Shown here piece by piece: positions 24,713-36,782 of a DNA stretch of 64,000 nt. The position numbers and the translations under genes were made by a program. A model generated the notes under the pieces. The model did not search any database. It worked only from the letters and a program-made list of their open reading frames with translations, and was not told the DNA's origin. The stretch's first letter is position 1. The number at the start of each line of letters is the position of its first letter. The DNA is from Penelope pileata. Taxonomy: Eukaryota; Chordata; Aves; Galliformes; Cracidae. The stretch spans positions 408,217 to 472,216 of the forward strand of contig WBMW01000076.1 of assembly GCA_013396635.1 (NCBI GenBank), written 5' to 3'.

Positions 24713-24762
24713 AATAAAGCCGAAAGGAGGGGTGGATTCAAGTGTGAAAAAAAAAAAAAAAA
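24713..24762 (+). other. AATAAA signal followed by A16 run
   Basis: An AATAAA hexamer at 24713-24718 is followed 28 bases later by sixteen A (24747-24762), and a G/T-containing stretch lies between them. This spacing matches the layout of a polyadenylated transcript copied back into the genome. The upstream sequence is not one I recognise and no target-site duplication was established. Processed retrocopies are scarce in birds because CR1 does not need a poly-A tail, so chance is quite possible. Confidence 0.3.
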
Positions 24763-27700
24763 TCGATTTGACCCGGGAGCATCTCACTTCCTTCTGCTTA
24801 GACCATTTCATTGCACAAATGTTCTTCTTTCAGGAAAAGCTATTGAAAAGGCTCCAGCCTGAGCATGGATATAACCCATGGAAAAGGACGCTGCAAACAA
24901 TGTTAGAGGAGAAGAACTTCCAGAGTCATAAAGCAGATGTACTCTCTCAAAAACATATCCACTAGCAGACAACACATAGATGAGCTGAGGATGGGATTAG
25001 AATTAATGAGGATGCTGAAAATTTTTAAGACAACTAGAAAAATCAGGAAAACATTATAATCTATGAAAGTAAAGATACCTTGATACATGAAGTGGGCGGA
25101 AGTTAGATGTCCTCTAGACAAAGAGCTTCAGACTGTGCCAGCCTGGGAAACTCAGCCTACATTTCAGAGTACCTGGAAAGCTGGCCTCGCTCCCCTACTC
25201 CCAGCACCAGACTTGTGCAAATTGCAAATGCTCCTTTAAAATGCTCAGGCTGTTGCGGGGGGAAAGAAAAAAAAAAGGGAAGAGAGATTGGCACAATGAA
25301 GTGTGGTTATGAGGAACAGCCCTTAAATGAGAGAGCACAGATGGTCTATGCACGATGGCTATAGTTTAAATTGAAAAGTGCATTGTTTGGCCATAATTTA
25401 AAATCACAGTACCCTAAAGGAGAGGATTCAGGACATGCAGACTTGAGGAGCATATATGTAAGGAACAGCTAAATTGTTATCTCTGCCTTGTTTCAACTGA
25501 GAGCAAAAAAAACGTACATAGAAAGCAAAAGATTGAAAACTACATGTTTTTCTGAGGCAGAAGGAGAGAAAGGCAAGAAACATGGAGAGGAACAGACTCC
25601 CATTGGCGACTGCAAGCAGATATTTTTCCTTCAGAGCCAAGACCAACACATTGGGTGGGAAAGCAGTGCCACTGCCCCAGAGCCCACAGGCTGGCAGTGC
25701 CCTGCACTGGGATAAGAGGAAGAGGGAAAGGGACATGAATTCTGGAGCTTGTTCCTCTGCAGTGGTGCCCAAGTCAGCCATACCCTATCATGCCTTTAGA
25801 AGTAATGGTTAAGGTATGACTTCTACCTTACTAGGTACTGACTTAGCCACTAGAACCACTAGAAGTAACAACTCAAGTTTTTCCGAACAGTCAATAAATA
25901 AAGGACAGCAGCCAGATGCCCACAGCTCTCCCAGTGCCTGCCTTAGCTTAGGCATTTCAGCTCAGCTGTGGACGTCAGCCCTTCCCTCCCAGCTGGAGAA
26001 ACCATGACACCCTCTGGACATGTATTTATAAACAGGGGCAACTGCCAGTCAGACTCGTTGCTTGGAGTAGGAGACTTTGAAGTTCTCTATAAAATTATGT
26101 TTCTGGGATTTTACCTTCCAATAAAACACTGGCTGCTAACTCTGGTTATAGAGGCCAGTTATACAGCAGCTAATTGTGTCCAGAATTGCAAATAGCCCAT
26201 ATGCTCCCCAAATCTGTTTCACCAGCACTTCTCACCCCTTATCCATCCAACAGAAACAGGGGAATTCATTTCAAGGAGCACTACAACCTTTTCATACACT
26301 TCACCACTAGGTAAAAACAAACCTGGAACAGAAAAAGCTGAAGAACCACACAAAGGCAACCAGAAATAAGACAGCTACAATGAAAAGAACTCCAGGCTTA
26401 TTCTGATTGCCTAAATTTGTTAGATTTATCCCATGGCAAATCACAGCCAGTCAGAGCCACTTTGCCCTTAAGGCTGTAGGGAAGAGGGGGATGGTGGGTA
26501 GAACTGATAAGACTTTTCACTAGTCAGGAAAAATGTAGAAAGGAGTAGAAGAGCCCACTTATCTCGTATTTTTAAGGAGAATGTAGGTCACATCTTCCCA
26601 TTTCTTCTGCTCACGTATCTCTCTTGCTTTCTCTTTTTTCTTCCTTGCGTGGCTATCAATATGGGAGTGAGAGAATCAAGATGCTCTTCAGAAGGGGTCA
26701 GTCCCACAGGAGATGTGGGAAGTGGTTGAAAACCCCTGGCCAAAGAGGCAAATCCTGGGCTTCCACTCCTCAAGTGCATACCTTCACCACTGGACCTTAG
26801 GGAAATGGTAAATTGTCAGAGACAGAGGTATCTGCATGCATCGGGAAAATGAATCTGCAAAATCTAGCATAAAAAATAATCACAAATTTTTGTCAGTTTG
26901 TAAAGTTAGTTCATAAAGCGGTGCAGAATTGTTTCATAACATGCATTAAATGAAGCGGAAAATGAAGCACAGGTTCTTTTGGCTGTTCTCAACAAAATGT
27001 TATCATCTGCCTATTATAGGATTTCACTTTTAACATTTTTTCTGTGACTGTAACAGAAATCTGCTTCCATCTCTGCTGCCATTCATACAGATACACTTCT
27101 CGGAAGGTAATTCTCCTCACTGATTGGTAGTTAGGGGCTGGGGTAAAGTAACTTTATGAGATTCATTAGCTGAGAGTGACAGGGCAGAGCACTAGTTAAT
27201 GTTATTTTGGTTAGGAGCTGCATGCATCACTGTATGTATCCAGCTGAATTGTTCTTAAAAGCAAGTAGATGTGATGCAATAAATAACACCATTCTCTTCT
27301 GTCCAAAACTATCTGTGCCTAAATGGTCTGAGAAGCACAAGCAGCAGATACAGTGCTGGCTTTAATGTCTGCCACTAAAGTCAATGGGCCACAGTCCTCA
27401 GTACATTAAGCATTTCAGTTTTGTTACCTGCAGTCCGGTTGCCTAAGCTGTATGACCACACACAGTTTTGCATTTCTGTTAACCATTCTCTTTCAGGCAG
27501 ACTCTCATCAAGTTCATTATACTTCATTTATGTGCATAAATCCCTGTAACCTCAATAAATATGGGTATTTACAGTCGCCTGCTGGAAGTAACACTGACCT
27601 CCAGTCTGCGGTCTGTTCCCACACGCTAAGTGCCCAGCACTGCCCACCTCCTCTACCAATCTGCCTTGCACATAACTTACAACATCTGGGCACAGTAAAT

Positions 27701-29507
27701 TGGTGTTTACACATGCATCTCACTGCTAAGATATGCCTGCAAAATCAGAGGTAGAAGGGAAAAAGGTAGGGAATAATAAAGATGGGAACAAGAGTCAAAT
27801 GCGAGGGAGGAAGGACACTGTGGCAGAGCAGCCTCAGGGAGCTGAAGGAGAGGAGGAGTGCTTCAGTAAATTCTCATCACTATACCCACACTCATTTATG
27901 ACTTGAATGGCTGAACGTTTGTACATGGGTATTTCTCTCCCAGCTAACCTGGTCGCTGTGAGAGCAAAAATATAGAAAATATCCTCTCCAAAATGCATTC
28001 CTTGTTTCTCTCACTCTGCACACAAACTAAACATACGCACACTTTAAAATGCTTCATAAGTGAGTTCTTTAACTTCCTCAGATATAGGAGCAAAGAGTCA
28101 ATTATTACTTAACTTCTGAGCTAGTAGTGTCCTTTGGTTTAAACATCGACTCTCAGAAGGCCTGGTCAGGTAAGATCCCAATCTGTGAGCACCGAGCACC
28201 ATCTCTGATGCTTCATGCCCTTGCTGCCTTTGTCTTCTAGAGGGGCTCAGGAAGAGATCATTAAAAGCAATCACCAGGAAGTCACGGCTGATTACTCTTT
28301 CAATTAGGGCCTGATCCCATAAACAGTTATGTGCTGTAAGTGCAGAAACCAAGGGCTGGTGTTGAATGGAGATTGTAGCTTGTGTTGGGAGGCAGCAGCA
28401 AAGTCTTGCCCGTAGGCCTGCAGCATCTCAACACTACTCCCCCACCATCCCAGGCCCTGCTCTGGTTCCTCATGGAATGGTCCGAGAGAGAAAAACAAAT
28501 AGAAATGCCATCAGAGAAAATAATTTATCTCTGCTGGTATTTTCACACCCATTTTGCCTTCATTTTCTCTGTCTGTCTAGGAAGCAGGTTTAGGTAAGAA
28601 CATTTGCTGAAACAGCAAATGCTCACTCAAGCTATGGACTAAGTAGTAATTATTCAATGCATAAGGAATAAATTAGAAGAAGTCAGATAATTAACAATCA
28701 GAAAACAGAATCCAATTTTTCCTTAGTCATCATCTCTCCCTAGCAGTTCTGACCTTAGAATGGCTGGTGCCTTTTCTACTTACATTAACTGATTCTCCCA
28801 CTATTCGCAGGTGAGTTAAATTTGGGGTTAATAGTTAATAATTGCGCTCCTTGGAACTGCATTAGAAGAGCTGGCTTTAGTCAGAATATTTTCAAATTTT
28901 CTAATGCATGCATGTAGTACATGTCAAAGGTGCTATTTATAAATGTGCTAAATTTTCCACCTTAATCAACTCTTTTCCCAAAATTGAATGAAGCAGAAGT
29001 TATCAGTTAACCTCTTTCAGTGTCCCTAACAGTGTTGATTATACCTGCTACAGCATATGGTATATCATATCATTTCATGCTCTTGAAAAGGGAGCTCAGT
29101 TTCCCCTCAAACTCCAGAACTTTCTCTACCAGTCAATGACTAATACTCTGATTACCATCTTTCTCAGCTGCATAGTTATGTTCTTTTTTCCAAACTTCAC
29201 GTCTCATCTGCTTTGGGAGATAATTTTTGTTTCTCAGAGGTGCCCTCAGCGGAGCTCACCATATGCCTTCAGACACCCGCTATGTCAGCTGTCTCCCTGC
29301 TCTCCTCTGCCTCCAAGAGTTACTCATGTGGATGTAATTTGCAAGATGTGAGGAGAAAGTGAAGCTGCCACTATGGTGCTGCTTGATCCCTGCAGAACTT
29401 CAATATCAAAGGACAAGCCTCAGAGAATGTACCTGCGTTCTTAATGTGGGACTTTAACCACCAGATATAGAAAACCAAAACTACAAGGATTTTTCCACCA
29501 CAGAGAT

Positions 29508-29528
29508 TTGTTTTGTTTTTTTTTTTTT
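29508..29528. repeat. T-rich run
   Basis: TTGTTTTG followed by thirteen T. A simple low-complexity tract. Confidence 0.85.
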
Positions 29529-31507
29529 CCTCAGGAGATTAATCTGTCCAAATGGCCACCTGTGCCATCAAGCACAGAGACTACTGGGTAGGTAACTTCT
29601 TGTGGTCATTTCTATCTACTGCTGACTCCTAACACTTTTGCCCTGCTCATCACACTCCATTCCCCTCCAGCAGGGCTGACATCTCTGCTCCACCTGCCTT
29701 GATGATCACATTGCAGAATCACTATCAGGTTCCCTCACTCACTCTCTTTAGGCCGTTGGAAATGGAACGGGAAATGAAATGGTGTCACTCGGAGGGATGG
29801 AGAACACCAGTCTGAAAACACTATTCTGGTGGCTACCAGTGTCATCTAGAAGATTCTGGGCCTGACTTTCAGGGCAGATGTCTAGATTTTATTATCATAG
29901 ATGTCTATGACTCTATGATTTTCCCTGGAAAAGAAACTGAAGAAAGAACCACCAATTTTCAGACCAGTATCACTCACGTGACTGGCTGTGAAAGATATTT
30001 CAGGTTGCAAATCCCAGTGAGATGCAAATGTTCCCCAACCACTCCACTCAATGCTTCATATTGACTAACAGAGGAGACTTTCATCTCCACATGCTCACTT
30101 TTCTGGACTCCATTTTTAGGTTCCTAGCCATATCACGTGTGATTGCAAGGTGCCCAGCCTCCTCATGAGGGGAAGAGCAGGCATCTCAGAAGGTGTCGAC
30201 CCATCTTAAAACCAGGAACCCCCTCTGCACCCTGGCACACAGCCCCAAAGAGCCAGCATCCAGGAGCTGCCGTTCAGCTCTGGCTTTGTCTCTGTGGGAC
30301 TGAGCAGCACGGACACGCTGGAGCTATGCTAGCCCATGTTTCTCTGTATGCTGATACAAAATCATGATGAACTATCCAGTTCATTTGGGCTCTGTGCAGA
30401 GCTATCAAGAATCCCTATATGCAAATTGATCCTGTTTATCATATGATAGATTGTGTATAACGCAGCACCTAAATTACACTGAGTTAACGGTACCATCTGG
30501 TTTCATCCCTCATTACATTAGGGGATCGCTGTGCTACATTTGACCTGAAAATTGACACAAGAATAAAACGGGGCCATGGCTGCAGTTCGCAGTGGCACAA
30601 AGCTGTGCTGTCTCTTGGGACAGTCAGGTCCTGGGCATAAACTGCTTTTTTTTTTATCCTTGGGTCAGGAAAATAGCATGTGTCAAGAAGGCAACTGGCA
30701 ACATCTATCGTGCTGCTTCAGGTTTACCTGAAAGCAGTATCAGATGACCCTTCTGTAGAGGGGGAATACCATCTAAATTTTTATTGTGTGACAGAAAAAA
30801 GCCACAAAATGATGGCTTATGCAAGAGGAAGATACCAGTGAGGACTGAGAGGAATGGCCCACAGGTACTAAGTTACTCTTGGTTTGATAGGATCTTAAGA
30901 CAGAGAAAAGAAAGTGCTTCAGTTATATTTTAGCAAGCTCCAAGACTTTCTGTAACTTCAAAGGAGTGATGGGCTAGTGTACTGAGTCCTTCAGGGACTA
31001 AAGGAAATTGACTCTTTCTCCTCATCTTCTGCATTTCACTCAGTCAGCCAAACCTCTTTCTTGAGCTCCTCTTGCATACCAGCTCTCTCACTGATTAAAC
31101 CACAGTGTAACGATTCATCATTGTCTGTCCATTGCCACTTTACTGTCTAATTAAAATGATTTTTATGCCCAATGATAATCGCTTTCTTCTATTATTACTC
31201 TGAAATGTTAATATGATCTAGCTCACCAGTCTCTGTGTCTACCACTGGAGATAATAAATAAATTAAACACAGAAAAATGATGTTTAAATAACATTAGTAT
31301 TGAATCATAAAACTACAACAGCATGGATATTCCAGTCAAGGCTACACAGTCTTGCCAAAGGCATTTGCTGTACATATGGCTGGTGTTTCTCAGAGTCCCA
31401 GAAAAGGCAGTGCTACGCACCCTGTGTGCTTCATTAGCGACACATTAGTGGTCTTACAGAGTCAAGTGAAGCAGAAAATCATTTTACAGTGGTCATTATT
31501 TTTAAAA

Positions 31508-31523
31508 GTCAGTACTTACTGAC
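31508..31523. repeat. Short palindrome
   Basis: GTCAGTA (31508-31514), two-base centre CT, then TACTGAC (31517-31523), exact complement arms. Short enough to occur by chance in 64 kb. Confidence 0.85.
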
Positions 31524-32718
31524 AGGTTCTATCCTAGAGCATCTGAAATATGCGGAACAGTAGATTCCGAAAAATACTCACTTTTCAGTGGAAAACTCTC
31601 GACTTAACTATCTCATTACTTTATGCGCTTTTAAGAAACACTTTCTTTCATGGGCTCTTTGTTTAGCAACCCTTTAGTAAAGGCAGTAACACCAAATTAC
31701 TGTCCTCAGAAGACAGAAATAGAGCTCAAAAATAGAATCTCTGCAAATGAGCTATATCTGTAAAGAGCAATCAAGGCAATATCAGTTTTGGATGTTTTGA
31801 TTTTAAATACTCAGGATATGTTTCTTTTCTTCCTTACTAGGTGTTTAACTCCCACCACCATCACTCCATATTCAGCCTGTCACTGTTTCCTGGTTTTCAG
31901 CTCTTTTCCTTATGCTTGTTCTGGTTCCTCACCCACTCCAAACGCACACATGTATGAGTGTACATGCACATATGGGCAAAAGTAATGCCAGTTTGATTAT
32001 AATTGACATTTGGGGTTGATCATATGCTTGGAAAGCTGTAGTGCGCAGATCATCAGGCCTAGCTCAGCAGCAAACTTCAGACTTATCCATATGTTTTCTA
32101 TCTTTTCCTAACCCAAAATTTTACACTCTGCTTTTAGTGATAATTGTATTAGCTGCATGAGCTCAGCTGGTCTTTTTAGTGAAGCCTGGAGAAATAGATG
32201 TGGCAACAAATACAATGGCCTTTCCAGAGACATTTGCTGATAGCCTTACATCTGTGCTGCAAAACCTCATAATAGCTAATTTTATCACCTAGAAGCCTCA
32301 CCACCTTCTACCACTGATCAATGTTCTTGGGGTATGTAAATTTCCATGACATCAGAAAACTTCAAACTTTGCTTTACTTCATACCCAAGCTGATCCCCCA
32401 AACAAAAATCTTATTTCGTGGGGAGAATATTGAACTTAGAAGCTGAGATATCAGACTGAAAAGTGTAAAGCTTTAGGTCTAGAAGAGTTTCTTGAGATTG
32501 TTCTTTGAGATTTTTGTGGTTGACTTTCAGCACTCTATAGTTAGATTCATACCAACCATAAGGAACTTGGTTTTAAAAGATAAGTGAAAATCAAAGGCAG
32601 ATTTGCAGGAAATATGAAAAGTAATTTGCCAACACTGCCTGACAAACACATTGGGATACAGCATGGGGAATGGCCATGTTGCTGTTTTCCCTTTCCACCC
32701 CATTCTATGGCAGGCACA

Positions 32719-32740
32719 CCTGCTCACACAGGTGAGCAGG
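32719..32740. repeat. Perfect inverted repeat with E-box words
   Basis: Arms CCTGCTCAC (32719-32727) and GTGAGCAGG (32732-32740) surround a four-base centre ACAG. CACCTG at 32717-32722 and CAGGTG at 32730-32735 are E-box sequences in mirrored order. It could form a small hairpin or be a paired basic helix-loop-helix or zinc-finger site; function is inference. Confidence 0.85.
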
Positions 32741-33155
32741 GGGCCCTCACACAGTGCTGCTCATTTCTGTTACATGTGCAGCATGCTTAACTTCAAAATA
32801 ATTATGTCCCCTGAGAGACACAGGTGTCTTGTCCTTGTCTCTTGACTCCTTGTCCCTCACACTGTCACAGACGGTTGTGGGCTCAGCTAACTCAAAATCG
32901 TTTGGGAGGTTTGCCAAAATAATTTTCAAGTGGTCCCTAACTAGCATCAAGCCACCAACAAAGATGCAGGAAGTACAAATTGTAATCTGCCTTTCACAAT
33001 ACAGCAGACTTTTTTTCTAAGTAGGGCAATACTCGGTTTGCATGAGAAGACAGTAGCAGGAAGAGCTCTCTAGGGGATGCTATACCATATGCCTGTTTCG
33101 TCCCAGCATTATCAGCTTCAAAAATGTAAATGCTCAGAGTACAGGCTTCTCACTT

Positions 33156-33198
33156 AAAAAAAAAAAAAANNNNNNNNNNNNNAAAAAAAAAAAAAAAA
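33156..33198. other. 13-N assembly gap inside a poly-A run
   Basis: Fourteen A (33156-33169), thirteen N (33170-33182), then sixteen A (33183-33198). The gap sits wholly inside a homopolymer, so the true length of the A tract is unknown. It is an assembly or sequencing failure at a homopolymer and should not be read as biology without re-sequencing. Confidence 0.98.
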
Positions 33199-33403
33199 GT
33201 TCCCTTAAGCTCTTCCTGACCTTCTTCTCCTCACATGGATGAATGTACATATGCATTTGCTAGGGACTGTATCTTCCCTCCTGCTGCCGAGACCATCCTT
33301 CCTGGCCTGGTCTGGACATACCACATAGCCAAGCTGCTCCATGAACTAAGCCTGCACCGCCTCCAGAACGCGTTATCTGTAGGAATCTTTTATTTGTATA
33401 AAA

Positions 33404-33500
33404 TCATAGATTCATAGAATCACAGAATCATTTGAGTTGGCAGGGACATTTAAAGGTCATCTAGTTCAACTCTCCTGCAATGAACAGAAAAGTACAGATT
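33404..33500 (-). mobile_element. CR1 LINE 3' end, strongly truncated
   Basis: On the plus strand the copy opens with TCATAGATTCATAGAATCAC, the reverse complement of the CR1 end repeats. It is followed by GGCAGGGACATTTAAAGGTC and TCTAGTTCAACTCTCCTGCA, then fades after GCAATGAACAG. Only about 100 bp remain. The CTGCAATGAACAG phrase matches the copy at 20752, so the two may belong to one subfamily. Confidence 0.93.
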
Positions 33501-36500
33501 ATGGCTTGGTATTACTGATGTTCCATTCTATATAAACTAGCTTAAGGCCTCTTTTACAGCTAGGGAACTGGTGTGTTTGGTGTTAAAAACCTTCTCAGAA
33601 ATGACACTGGAAATAAAAAGGAATGCAGGAAAAATCTGAGACAAAACAACTGTTTCAAGAATTCAGATTCAAAGACTCAAGTTTCAAATTCCCAGCCCAA
33701 GACATCCAGTAACAGTGATTGAAAGCAAAGAAGAAATTCTTCCCTGTCTTCATCATTAAACAGACGAAGATGAAGCCTTTTCTCTCACAAAAAGACAGTT
33801 GGAAGCCTTCTGCCTTCACAGCAAAACTTAAGCTTACTGTTATTTTCAGGAAAGTGCTTGATTTTCATAGTAGAATGTGCTGTTAGTTGGGAGAGAGTTA
33901 GTACGTAATTTCATCTCTATAATATTTATCATGGGAAAGAAATTTACAGTGTCATTCTATCTGCCTGTCAAGTCTTTATCAAGTACATTGGATTAGATTC
34001 TTTGGACTACAATCACAGTTCCATCTTCTTCTTCTTCATTTACTTGGTTGCCTGCATCAGTCAACCTTGGAAACTGCCATTACATATCACATCAGTCATT
34101 AAACTTAATGTTGAAATGGAAGGTTATATTTAGCTTCTTTTCTTCTCAAATCTGCAAATCCAACGCTTACTGTTTAACCTTCTTTATTACATAGTGCAGA
34201 TTATTCTCACTGGCCATTAACAGTAGAAGAGTGGACAGTCTCCTTAATGTGAGCTATATGCTTACACATCTGGGATAAGTGGGATTATATTTCTTCTTGA
34301 ATAATACTTCTCAAATCTAAGACAAAGCACATGGTCATGATGCCAGAGTAGCTGGTGTGAAGTTTGTACAACCAAATGCTGATCTGTCTGCAGAAAAGAA
34401 AACTCAGCTGTATTGCTCCTCAGGAAATCCATAGAATCCCTTCCAGCTTTTAATCTGTAAAATATTGCTTCTTGGAAGATGCAGCAGCTGCTTTCTGTAT
34501 TACTCTGATATTGTCTCTAAGATTTCATTATCAAAAGAAGGATCATAAATATGCACCAAAGTAAACTTATAGAAGAGTTTAACTTAATACTGCAGTGTTT
34601 CTTTTGATTCCTACAGGAGCTGACTGAAGAAAGCAGAAGAAAAGCAATCAACGTAATTTGACTTTTTGTCTTTTTTAAAAAAAACATTTCTCTAATTCCC
34701 TCATCCAAAAATATCAATTTTCTCTGAGATTGAACTCTTTTTAGACAGAATGCTCTAAGCCAGGCTTTCTGAGTTTCCTAAGCTTTCTGCTGTTGCCTTA
34801 AATCAATATGGAAACATTGGTCTGCACGGAGTGCAGAACTGCCTGCTACAGAGCAGAGCCTCACTGCGTGAATGTTTTGGATTGGATTGGATTGGGCTAG
34901 AGTAGCTTCAAGAACAGATGAGCGCACTTTACATTTTCTGAGTATTCTGTTGTCAAAAGCATAAGATTTTTTAAATTGAGTTTTTCAAGCAAATGAATGC
35001 CAGCCTGCACCTTTTGCAGGGGTTGACACCAGCAAAAGCCTCAGAAGCTATCAAATCAGAACAGCATGTTTGACACTCATTTTGTACTTTCCTTGTGCCA
35101 AAGATGTCATTGCACAGGGCTCAGCATTACAGAGTGAGGTCTTGAGGGGGTTTGTTGGTTTTTCATTTCTGTTCCATTATTCAGCATTGCACAAATAACA
35201 GATAAGTTATCTTCTGTAACAGTAGCAATTAACAGCTCCAGCTGAATACTGAATAAGCTAGCTGGCAAAGACTAAATTAATTTGTTTTGGTCATGGGCGG
35301 AACTATTTTCATTTCATTTGTCAAAAACATTTGCATTATTCCCTTGCAGAGTGAGAGAGCACTGCTGGGCACTGCTCCTCCCTGCAGGATTAGGAAGAAG
35401 TTCTGATTTCCCTTGCAGCAAGAGATAGCAATCCACTGCAAGCCTGCACACAGCTGTTCCCCAGCTGAGCTATGTGAGCTGGGTGCTATCAGATAGCCCA
35501 GAGGTGTGTGCACCCCAGAGCGCAACCAGCAGCAGAAAAGCTTTCAGTAAAAGCACCCAAGTAACAAGAAAAGGAAACGTGTCCTGAAAACTCTTTCTTT
35601 GATTAAGTGTCGCCTCTAGTTTAAATTTGGGAACAAATAAATTATTTCACCTTTCTTTCTTCCCTGTTCAGATGAGACTTTGTGAATGTGCTTTCTCAAC
35701 AAAGAGGGCTAAGCCTTGCCCCCTTCCAGCAGGAGCTGCCCACAAGCGCTAGGATCTCCACAGGAGTTGTAGGCAGTGCCAGCATAACAGAACTTAACAA
35801 CCACAAATGTCCCTAGCATTGCCATGCAAAACAGTACATTTTACAGCCAGTCAAGCAAATAAAGATTTAGATCAGCAATTGGGAGTACTCCTGCTGGAAG
35901 TGCTTGTATAGATCTCACAAGAAAGAGAAAATCCCATTCAGTTCACTGGCCAGTCATGATTAACCTGTCCCCAGCAGCAAAATCACACCTAAGCTTCCCA
36001 GGTCTAGGCACAGAGTCCAGTTAGACCAAGCCTGCAGACTATGGATGAATTGTTTTAAATAACAAATCAAGAAAAAGAAATTAGGACATATTCAAAATTA
36101 TATCCCATGAGCCTAGAGGGAGGAAATGTGTTGCATATGTTATTTTTTTGCAGATAAGCCATTCTATTCCAGCTATAAAATTAATCATGTTTCACTTGAA
36201 CAGTTTTACACATCAATAAAGTGCTACATTGTTTAGGAATTCAGGTGTTTCATAAGAAAGTGCAAATGCGTGGCATGTAGTTCTTCACGTCAGAATTGGG
36301 TCTTATAGTTTCATACGGCAACATTAAATTTATAATTGCAAGTTGCAATCATTGTGCTGAAAGGAATGTTGAGCTGAAAGCGTACCTGCCCTGTAATATT
36401 GCAGGAAGGATTTCTTAGCCTGGAGCTGCAGAGATTGATCTGTCATTTAAATGCCAGAGAGAGCTTTTAGGACTGGAGAGAGACAACCAATAATGCAAGT

Positions 36501-36689
36501 TGGTGTTTTATTGAAAGGAGGCTGGTCAACATAGTTAATTCAAAATGTTCATCCTTTTGCAATTTCAGCTATGTCTCAGCCCAAATAATTTCTTTTTCTG
36601 TTGCAGTGCAGAAGGGAAAAAGAGCCTGTTCCCTCCCTTAAGTTACTTTTAGGGAATTCTTGTGATTTTTTTCTGTTTGGGGTTTGCTT
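33501..36689. other. Non-coding DNA, no gene seen
   Basis: No gene or transposon was recognised. It contains an (ATTGG)n run at 34877-34896 and an AT-rich stretch at about 36150-36570 whose texture suggests a possible conserved non-coding element (discussed as a finding). The 82-codon minus-strand frame at 35277-35525 has no recognisable domain. Confidence 0.6.
34877..34896. repeat. (ATTGG)n microsatellite
   Basis: Nearly four ATTGG units in a row (TTGG then three full units). Confidence 0.85.
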
Positions 36690-36782
36690 TGCTGGTCTAG
36701 TGCGAGGTGTCCTTGCCCATAGCAGGGGGGTTGGAGCAAGATGATTTCTAAGGTCCCTTACAGTCAAAACCATTCTATGATT
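36690..36782 (+). mobile_element. CR1 LINE, last ~90 bp
   Basis: Plus-strand CR1 end: GGTCTAGTGCGAGGTGTCC, TTGCCCATAGCAGGGGGGTT, GGAGCAAGATGATTTCTAAG, GTCCCTTACAGTCAAAACC and the terminal ATTCTATGATTA. This very short 5'-truncated copy keeps only the final untranslated part. Its CTAGTG...GTGTCC...CCCATGGCAGG-type wording differs from the 40725 copy, pointing to another subfamily. Confidence 0.94.

Larger units (their letters stand above)
20946..33155. other. Repeat-poor non-coding DNA, no gene seen
   Basis: About 12 kb with no recognised transposon and no supported gene. It holds a purine tract at 21954-22052, a 40-bp duplication at 23107-23186, an A-run with an upstream AATAAA at 24713-24762, two short palindromes (31508-31523 and 32719-32740), and stretches whose texture (short A/T-rich words with TAATTA and ATGCTAAT motifs) suggests possible conserved regulatory elements, notably near 24030-24180 and 26860-27260. 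Frames up to 117 codons occur on both strands without recognisable domains. Confidence 0.6.

Noticed and set aside
29890..29925. CTATGACTCTATGATTTT resembles CR1 end repeats
   Set aside because: The upstream 200 bases show no CR1 wording such as the TTCCAACC region, so the match is treated as chance.
33120..33198. Poly-A around the N gap as the tail of a retrotransposed gene
   Set aside because: There is no AATAAA within 40 bases upstream on either reading and no recognisable gene sequence beside it; a homopolymer assembly gap is the simpler explanation.
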